DNA from: Pyricularia pennisetigena
Lineage: Eukaryota; Ascomycota; Sordariomycetes; Magnaporthales; Pyriculariaceae
Direction of reading: 5' to 3'
NCBI RefSeq assembly: GCF_004337985.1
Contig: NW_021940929.1
Span: 62,001-126,000, forward strand
DNA: 64,000 nt
Every line of letters begins with the position of its first letter. The first letter of the stretch is position 1. Shown here in pieces: positions 56,137-64,000 of this stretch. The notes below the pieces were generated by a model that saw only the letters and a program-made list of their open reading frames with translations, was not told where the DNA came from and did not search any database. The translations under genes and the position numbers were made by a program.

Positions 56137-57705
56137 AAGTGGTTGACCCACAAGTGAATAGGGCCCTGAAGTGATTATTTCTCTTTTGCTCTTTTAACCT
56201 TTATAATAATCCAATCAAATACCCCGTAGAAGCCAAATTTGGTACGTATATAAAACCAAGCGGCCGCTTTTTAATGGTAAAATATATATATACTGATAAC
56301 GCTGATAATAATAGAAATATTAAAAATAATATATATTTGCTATTTTTATTATTTAAAATTCGAAATAAAATGCGGTATATATAGGGGAAGATTTGTTAAA
56401 TAAATTAAGCGTAAAATAAGTTTTAGGATTTCAAATTGGGCTTATAGTATATTCGGTTAATTTTATACGACTTTTAAAATAAGAGCGGTCAAAATACATA
56501 TTAAATCGAAACTCAATTGATAATATTTTTGGTTAATAAATAAAAAAGTAAAAAAATCGTACTAATAATAAAAAGAATAAAAACAAAATTACGAATTCTT
56601 TTTGGCTTTACTTGCAAAGTCCTTTATAATTAAATATTTATTCAAAAGTTTTACTACTAAAATTTTATTATGGGAATTTCTTAAAAAAATATTTAAATAT
56701 AAAGGATTTTAAATATAAATCCAGAAAAAATTCGTAATTTTGCTTTTATTCTTTTATTACCCGTAAGATCTTTTTCTCTTTTTTATTAACCAGAAATATT
56801 ATAAATCAAATTTTAATTTAGTATGCGTTTTAATAGTTTCTATTCTAAAAATTATATATAGTTAACTGAATATATTACAAACCCAGGTTAAAGTTCCAAA
56901 TATTACTTAAATCCAAGTTTATTCAATAGGTTCAACCGTATATTTAATATATTTCAATTCGAATATTAAAGTATAAGAATAGCAAATATATATTATCTTC
57001 AATACTTCGATTATTACTAACGCTGTTATTAATTATATGTATTATTTTGCATGTAATAAGCCCACTTTTACTAATATATAACTTATTTTATATAGTTCCA
57101 AAATGGGGTGGTTGGAATTCTGTTAATTTGTTAAATGCAGGAGTTGCGATTTAATAGGTAGTAAGTAAGTGGGATTAATTACCCTGTACCGGATTTAATA
57201 CCCACCCTGCACCTGCGAGTTAACTACCCTGTACCGGGTTAAAAAATTCACGATTGCGAGCGAACCTAAAAATTGTTTGTTAGTAACCGAGGGTGTTTTT
57301 TAATAAACCCATACAAATTAATTTTTCGGAAATTTATTTGCGGTACCGGAAACCTTTTTGGCGTGCCAAGCCCCACTTCGGAGAGTATATAAAAGGACAA
57401 AATAAAATCCTCCCACCAATATATTACTGTCTAATCAAGTACAACGTTTCATATTTTAGTGCATTTAGCGCTTTTAGCACTGGTTATTTACCACGCCGCA
57501 TATAGAACTACCACTTATACCCCCTGTTAGCACTTATATTAATAACAACTATTAATATATATTTTATATTGATAAAAAGCGGCTTTCTGGTTTTATATAC
57601 GTACCAAATTTGGTTTATATTGGGTATTTCGTTGGATTGTTATAATGGTTAAAAGAGCAAAAGAGAGATAACCACTTCAGGGCCTTGCCCACTTCCGGAC
57701 CGCTT
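56137..57705. mobile_element. DNA element with ~135-bp terminal inverted repeats
   Basis: The left end (56137-56273) and the reverse complement of the right end (57571-57705) share AGGGCCCTGAAGTG/AAGGCCCTGAAGTGG, TCTCTTTTGCTCTTTTAACC, CCAAATTTGGTACGTATATA and GCCGCTTTTTA. The interior (~1.3 kb) differs between arms and has no transposase. Long inverted ends suggest a Mutator-like or other non-autonomous element. No target duplication was found. A less degraded island is at 57181-57520 inside. Confidence 0.75.
57181..57525 (+). other. Less-degraded island with direct repeats and TATA motif
   Basis: ACCCTGTACCGG occurs at 57181 and 57225, then TGTTAGTAACCGAGG near 57278 and a TATATAAAAGG box near 57386. 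It could be a later insertion such as a solo LTR or MITE, or part of the host element. A 70-codon frame (57293-57505) is probably chance. Confidence 0.3.
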
Positions 57706-59227
57706 GTTCTAGTCTAGAAAATAATATGGCGCAAACTTAACATATTTTATTATTTATAAGCCCACGCCGGAATACTTAATAATTTAATACGTACGAATAA
57801 TATTAGAAATATATATTAATTGTAATGAAAATAATTATAACAATAAATACCGGCTATAAGATTAATATTTAATTCGAACATATTAATATTAATATAACAA
57901 ACCTTTTTTTCGCGTTATACTAATATAATTCCTTCTCCGTAATTGTAATTCTGCAACCGGTAATTATTATTAGAGTTTATCCAATTATAGGGGCGAGGGT
58001 TTTTATACTAAATTAGATTTAAATTATATAATTTTATTAAATTATTGTAAATGCGGTTTAATTAAATAATAAGCCATTCAAGTCGAAATTAACGGCCGAT
58101 ATAATATATAGAAAGGAAAACTAAATACATTTGGAACTAAAAAACATTAATATTATATATATATTTAAAAAGAAATCGGGTTATTTAAAAATCAAATACA
58201 CGGTTTTTAAGTATTGGGTCGAAATATAGTAAAACTGTCCAAAATACTTATAAACGTTTGTTATTATTTTTAACAAAAAAACTCAAAGCATATTGAAAAT
58301 TACGTGTCCTGCTAGTAAATTTAATATTCAAATTCTTATTATTATTATAAAACGGAAAATATATAAACTTGAAAAGTTAGTGCAGCCCGTAGTTAAAAAC
58401 TGGAGAAAACGTTTTGCGGTAAATTAACTATTAATAAATACAATATACAAATCTCACCGGGTTATTTTTAAAGTTTATTATCATAATAATTTTGTTTTCG
58501 TAATACATTTTAGGTGTAAGATTAGTCAAATTCAAATTTAATAATGTTTAAATTATTTAAAATACTTTTTGTGTGTTAAGAAATGCGCTTCTGCTATAAA
58601 TACTACGTAAGGTATATATATACGACCGGTTTTTATTTCCTTGAACTAGTATACTACCGGTTTTATTATTTCAGAAATAAATTTCTACTATTAACCCTTT
58701 TTCTGCTCTAATTCCGCGTTAACCAATGCGGCCTTTGCAAAGCTCGGCGCGGTATTACGCGAATATTTGAATAAATTTATATTCGGGCCCGTAGTTTGTT
58801 TTTTTCCAAAAGTTACATTTCTTACCCTTGGTATTGTTAGTTTTATTTTCAATAGGCCGCTTTATAAATTATTTCCCGGCGCTGGTATTTATTAATTAAA
58901 AATAATTATTCTCGTACGCGATCTTTTATTTGTTTAATATATTTCCGGAATTTTAATTATTAAACCGGGGGCAAGGTATATATACGCCAGTGTAGTTTAA
59001 ATTAGTAGATAAACCAATTTAACTCGAATTTTTAATATTAATTTAACATCGGTAATTCATCTTTTATTTTATAAATTATTTATTTGTATTACCGTTGCCG
59101 GTTCCCGTAATTTATATCCACGGATTTTTCTTTATTCTATAATTATTCCTGTGCTAAAATTACTACTTATTTTAATAGATAATTATATTTCAACTTATTA
59201 TTTCAGCACTTTTGTGTTATTATTTTA
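57706..59227. other. AT-rich stretch
   Basis: No gene recognised. ACCGGTTTT-type words recur near 58624 and 58656, and TATATATACG near 58616 and 58978. Confidence 0.4.
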
Positions 59228-60497
59228 CTTGGGGGCTGTCCGTTGTGGGCCCCCTCAAAGAGGGGGTTACAAAACTGTAATTTTCGACAAGACCGTGGGC
59301 CACTATCGCTGTTGGAAAACTAAGCCCAAATGTACCTTAGCGAAAATAAAATCCACGTTATTAATCCAATGTTAACAAAATTGAAAAAGGTAAAATATTT
59401 TTACAAATTTTAAAGTCCAAATATTATTTGCAAATTTGAAATATTATTTTCGATAATAAGATCATAATATAATTAATATATAAAATAAAAAAGGTATTTG
59501 TTTATATATTTTTTCAAACCCCGGTTATAACTTGAAATAAAATATATAAATTAGATTAAAAAATATATTCAAAACCGACTTTACAAAGATTATATTATTT
59601 CTGATTTTGGATTTTTATAAAATTCCAATTAGTCAAATTATTTATACAAATGCAATTTACCATATAAAATAATAAAAAATCAAATATTCTATTAAATAAT
59701 TAATTTTATTGACCTAAATAATATAATTATATAAAAACTGGTTGAAATAATCTATTAATTATATGAGCATATATAAAAGTATATGTTTTAATTATAAGGA
59801 ATGTATAAAATAAAAATAAGTATTACATTTTTTATTAAATGCACCATACAAATTTATTTAAATATACATTTTTTTGTAAAGGGAAAGTATCAAAATATTT
59901 AATTTTTGTTTTTATTTTATATATTCTTTAGTATTTAAAAATGCAATTTTATATATTTAACCTAATTTACAAATTGCTTTGATTAGGTTTTATATAATTA
60001 CTTTATTCAAATTAATAAAATTAATTATTCAAAAGAAATATTCAATTCTTTACTATTTTATATGGTAAATTGTATTTTTATTAATAATTTAACCAATTGG
60101 AATTTTATAAACGTAAAAAACAAAAGAATAGAGAAATATTTACCATATTGGGTTTAAATTTATTTTTTGATTTAATTTGTATATTTTATTTCAATTTATA
60201 ACCGGGGTTTAAAAAATATATAAACTGGTACTTTTGTATTTTATATATTGATTTTAAATTTATATAATATATATTTTATACGGGAGAAATAAATATTATA
60301 TAAATAATATATGTTTAATTTTTATAACGTTTTTACAATTGTAAAAATATTTAAAACCAAATTGTAAAATTAAATTATTTCTTAGTTAGGTACTTTTAGG
60401 CTCAGTTTTCCAATCGCGATAGTGGCCTACGGTTTTGTCGAAAATTAAAGTTTTGTAACCCCCTTTTTAAGGGGGCCCACAACGGACAACCCCCAAG
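59228..60497. mobile_element. Foldback element: 1.27-kb imperfect palindrome
   Basis: Flanked by TA (59226-59227, 60498-60499). It begins CTTGGGGGCTGTCCGTTGTG and ends with the inverted form. The terminal 110 bp are strongly matched (59228-59337 with 60387-60497), and the inverted match continues inward, e.g. ACCCCGGTTATAA at 59517 opposite 60196-60208, TAAAATTCCAATTAG opposite CAATTGGAATTTTA, and CAATTTACCATATAAAATA on both arms, to near the centre at about 59862. Mirror positions stay in register with almost no net indel. No coding capacity. The terminal TA and G-rich ends suggest a Tc1/mariner-like non-autonomous foldback. Confidence 0.85.
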
Positions 60498-62889
60498 TAT
60501 ATTATTTATATCCTATATAAATTCTAATATGCAGAAAACCAAAAATAAAAACTCCCACTTTGTTAATAATTTTTATTTTCATTTATTAACATACTATTAT
60601 AATATTTAGTTCTGGTACCACGAGTCCCAACATTTGTTGGATGAAAATAATAACAGTTCCAAAAAATAATTATAGTAATAAAAACGGAATTTTTGAAAAT
60701 TCCGGCAACGGAAATGGCTGGGAAAAAATTAGTATTTAAATATTAAAACTTTGTTTAATTACTTTGGTTTATTTCCAGTATTAAATAGACGTTCGCTTTA
60801 TTTTCCGGTTAATTTTTCAATTTTCTTTCAATTTAATTTGCTTCGGCCGTATAGCAATTTGCTTTTTTCTAATATGCCGGACGTTTATATGTTGCAGTTA
60901 AAACTTATTCTAACCCGAATTGTTTTATTTTTCCAGTGCCTCGTAATTTCTAAACCTAACTTTCTATTTATATAAAATCGAGTGAATATTTACAATTTAA
61001 TTAGTATTCGGTTTGGCGTTTTTTATTATTGCACTAATTGGGTTAAATCTCTCAAAAACTTATTTAACTTCGGCGGTTCCCCTATTCTCGTATTATCTTC
61101 AACTTGAAGAGTTAATTATACTTTTCTTTTCGGAAATTATATTTAATTATACTAGGAATTGGTATAATAATAAAATATTAGTGGATATAATTATAATTTT
61201 CCAACATGTATTTAACAAATTTATAATGATATGGGAAATAATTTCTAATTTAAACCTTTTATTAGCACGATAATTATTATATACGCTTTGCTAATTAATA
61301 TATTCCTAATTATTTTATAATATTTATTTAATAATTAATTTAAAATACTACATATAATGCGGCATCCAATTTCTTATTGCTCGGTATTCTACTACCAAAT
61401 ATAATAATAGAGCGTATTAATAAATTTAAACGTTTATTATTAACAAAAAACTGGTTAATAAATATAAGTAATTTCGCCTTTTGCAAATATATTTAATTTT
61501 ACGAAAACCCTTTTCCCCCGTTTTTGCATAATTAACTACTATTTTCACTGATAGATTTATAAGTTTTATTATCCGGAACTATCACTTACACGGTTGCGAA
61601 AAAATTAAATATTATTTCCGGTTAATAAACTAATATAATATACCTTTTACTCTTTTTATTAATAATAAACTTTCGCTCTAACCCCGGTTAACTTGCTATT
61701 ACCTTGTCAATATTATTAGTTTAACTTTTTCAACAAGTTCTGGAATTATTTTATATTATTCAAATAAATAAACGTTAAAATCGTATTCACTCCCTAGTTT
61801 TACAATTATTTATAATTCGGTATGGAAATTTGTTTTCCCTTTCGAACTTCCATTACCCTTGCCTAATAAATGCTTATCATTTAAATTATATATACTGTTT
61901 ACTAATTTCCCTATTATAATAACGTTTCTTTTCCAGTTTCCAAAAAACAAAGAGTATAATTTAATAAGACGCAATTAAAGCGTTTTTTTATTATACTTTT
62001 AAAATATAACAAACTAATATAATCTTGTTTTTACCTACTTATATAAAAACTCAAACCCTGTATTCTTAGGGAACTAATATATTATCTCTTTTAAAATATA
62101 TTACAAAATATGTTTTGAAACGTTGTCAAATTTATATATATATATATATTTTACCAATATTCTAAAATGCAAAATTATATCCGCTTTTTTTCAAACTGGT
62201 ATAAACTTTAATATAAATAGTTGGTTACACCGTATAATTATTAGTAAATGCGTAAATAAAACCTTTTTTCTATTAGTATTATAATTTTGTTATATAAAAT
62301 ACAATCCTTTGTAAAATTAATCCGGTAATTTTTTAATTTCGCCTACAAGACGCGATCCAAAAAAGTTTTAATTTTCAAACTATTATTTATATACCGGTTA
62401 TAATAATTTTATAACCAGCAATATGTTAATTTCGCGCCATATAAACTTCAAAATAATTTACCCGGAATTTCTTTTTTCCTGTTTATAATTAATTGCTAAT
62501 TTGCTTATTTTATACTATTGTTTTATTTCGTATTAATTTACAATTATTTTACTGGTAAGTCTTTCTTATTATTTAAATTTAATTCTTGTTATTACTAGTT
62601 AAATCGCATATTATATATTCTTTTTTTACGCGTATTACTGCCGGTAATAATTTTTAAATTGGCATTTGAACCTCAGCCTTTTTATTCGGTATTACTTATA
62701 ATTATATTTTAAAATATTAATTTTTAACTTCCTTTTTGGGTGTATATTCTATTTTGAATGTTTTGTTTTTTATTTGTTTTTTATATTTTTCATAGCGTTT
62801 AAACTTTTATTTCGGGCGGCTTTTATAGGCTTTTTTGGGCAAATCCTTTTAAAAAAAAGATTATTTCTCAAAAGAATAAACGTTCCTAA
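60498..62889. other. AT-rich stretch
   Basis: No gene recognised; a (TA)n run is near 62132-62150. Open frames at 60751-60975 and 61013-61273 lack family features. Confidence 0.4.
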
Positions 62890-64000
62890 CTTATGGTTAA
62901 AAATGCCTGGTTAATATAATTCTTCCCTTATAATTTTATTTTTCAAATATTTATTATTCTTCCGGTAATATATTAAATACGCCGGCGTTTTATTTTTCCC
63001 GCGTTTATACGTGGTTAAATAATTTATAATACTCGGCGAAATCGCCGTGGCTAAATTTTGCCGCAAATAAGTGGTGTATTTCTTTTGATTTAATATTTTC
63101 TCTTTTTCGTCGGTATAATTTATATATACAGTATATCATTGGGGTAGCGCGTAAACTTTGTACTTTGTTAATTTAATTTATTATAATTTGAAAATCTTAC
63201 AAAATGTTATTTTGTTTATTTCTTTTAAAATATGTGATGATTAATTTATAATTTGCAAATGTTTTCTTTTGCTTTTTTTGGCGAGTTTATTAATTTTTTC
63301 GTTACCCGGAACGCTATAATATTTTGGAAAACAGCGTGTTATTATCTTTTTTTATTATATTAACGTTTAATATTTTACAAATTTTATTTGGGATATATTT
63401 AATATTATCCCACGTAAATATATTGTTGCGGTCCTATTATTTAAATATACGTTAATTTTACCATTAGTGAATCTTATTATTATTTTTAACATCGCGAATA
63501 TTTCCTATATTTTTGCGTCAAAATATTTTATTTTAATTATTATTCTGTAACCGTTATTAATTTGATTTCTTTTTTATGAATAATGTATTTCAATCCAATT
63601 CTTTGAAATTTCTGTTTGAAAATCTGTTGTTAGACCGGGGTTGTCCGCGGGTTACGTAACATTTTGCGGCCTTGTGGTTTTTATCGGACTTCGAACTTTG
63701 GAATATTTTACCTACTATTATTATTTTTTTCAAACGTCGGTGGAATTTATATTTATTTCGAAATTCTTTTCTTTATTTTTAAATAAAAATGTGTTTAAAT
63801 AAACAATTAAATTTTCGGGTAAAACCGTTTGCAATTATACCTGTAATTCTTTTGCGGTTATATTTTTATTTACCGTTCAAATATTTATATCTATTTCCCC
63901 GGTAAAATGCCTCGGTACCAATTCAGGTTTGGACTATTTTATAGGCAATTAAATGGTCCTTTGCAATATAATTGGGGGAAGCAATTTCCTCCGTTTGGTT
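62890..64000 (-). pseudogene. LINE (Tad-like) RNase H / C-terminal relic, continues off the window
   Basis: The minus strand reads, through stops, INVYLNNRTATIYLRG (63409-63455; like TVFTDNQAAIxxL) and RCFPKYYSVPGNEKINKLAK (63273-63330; like WCPGHSGVPGNExADxLAK), the RNase H domain found in ORF2 of Tad and related LINEs. Downstream (63000-63130) IINYLTTYKRG...PAYLIYY resembles the C-terminal region after RNase H. The reverse transcriptase would lie to the right, outside the window. Heavily AT-degraded. Confidence 0.6.

Noticed and set aside
40512..64000. CRISPR array, tRNA or rRNA genes, centromere-like satellite
   Set aside because: No regular direct repeats with spacers, no cloverleaf-like sequence, and the AT-rich block resolves into separate transposon relics rather than a satellite.
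1..64000. Telomeric repeats
   Set aside because: No TTAGGG/CCCTAA arrays are visible; subtelomeric position is only suggested by gene types.

Overview
The window looks like an accessory, transposon-rich stretch of a filamentous ascomycete (Pezizomycotina) chromosome. Evidence: short spliceosomal introns (53-89 bp) with GT...AG ends and CTGAC/CACTAAC/TACTAAC branch sites; fungal-restricted families (DUF7924, BTB/POZ, F-box-like, the giant DUF6606/DUF3638/DUF3645 protein, BCS1-like AAA ATPase, IFI6/ISG12-like membrane protein); Fot1/pogo DNA transposons, a chromodomain Ty3 retrotransposon, Ty1/copia and Tad-like LINE relics; and a large AT-rich block with C-to-T decay typical of repeat-induced point mutation (RIP). 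Species cannot be told from the sequence.

Layout. 1-11.6 kb: balanced base composition, mostly decaying or partial host genes: a frameshifted DUF7924 gene, a frameshifted F-box-like gene (minus), a three-exon BTB gene with one homopolymer frameshift, an intact 334-codon unknown gene (minus), a 51-bp minisatellite, a two-exon ISG12-like gene (minus) and a BCS1-like AAA fragment (minus). 11.9-25.3 kb: one giant DUF3638-type gene split into a C-terminal half (11885-17499) and an N-terminal half (19778-25285). The halves share a 1,534-bp direct duplication. Between them lie a small two-exon Cys-rich gene, a dispersed repeat and a truncated pogo end joined through a single N. 25.8-35.5 kb: a pogo deletion derivative, a small secreted Cys-rich protein gene, two intact 1,861-bp pogo elements in divergent orientation around a 704-N gap, a LINE ORF1 relic and a pogo relic. 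35.5-40.5 kb: a chromovirus (minus) inserted in that pogo relic, with its RNase H region broken by three C-to-T nonsense changes. 40.5-64 kb: AT-rich and gene-free; it resolves into a Ty3-like relic with paired LTRs, a 7.5-kb Ty1/copia relic with a perfect 5-bp target duplication, a DNA element with ~135-bp inverted ends, a 1.27-kb near-perfect foldback palindrome and a LINE relic running off the right edge.

How it fits together. The host genes are not an obvious pathway. The window combines an old, heavily RIP-degraded block with younger copies (the pogo pair, the DUF3638 duplication) that show no RIP. No clear new defence or biosynthetic system is visible. The strongest unusual items are the split and duplicated giant NTPase-like gene, the foldback element, the divergent pogo pair, and two small Cys-rich genes that need splicing or start correction to be seen.
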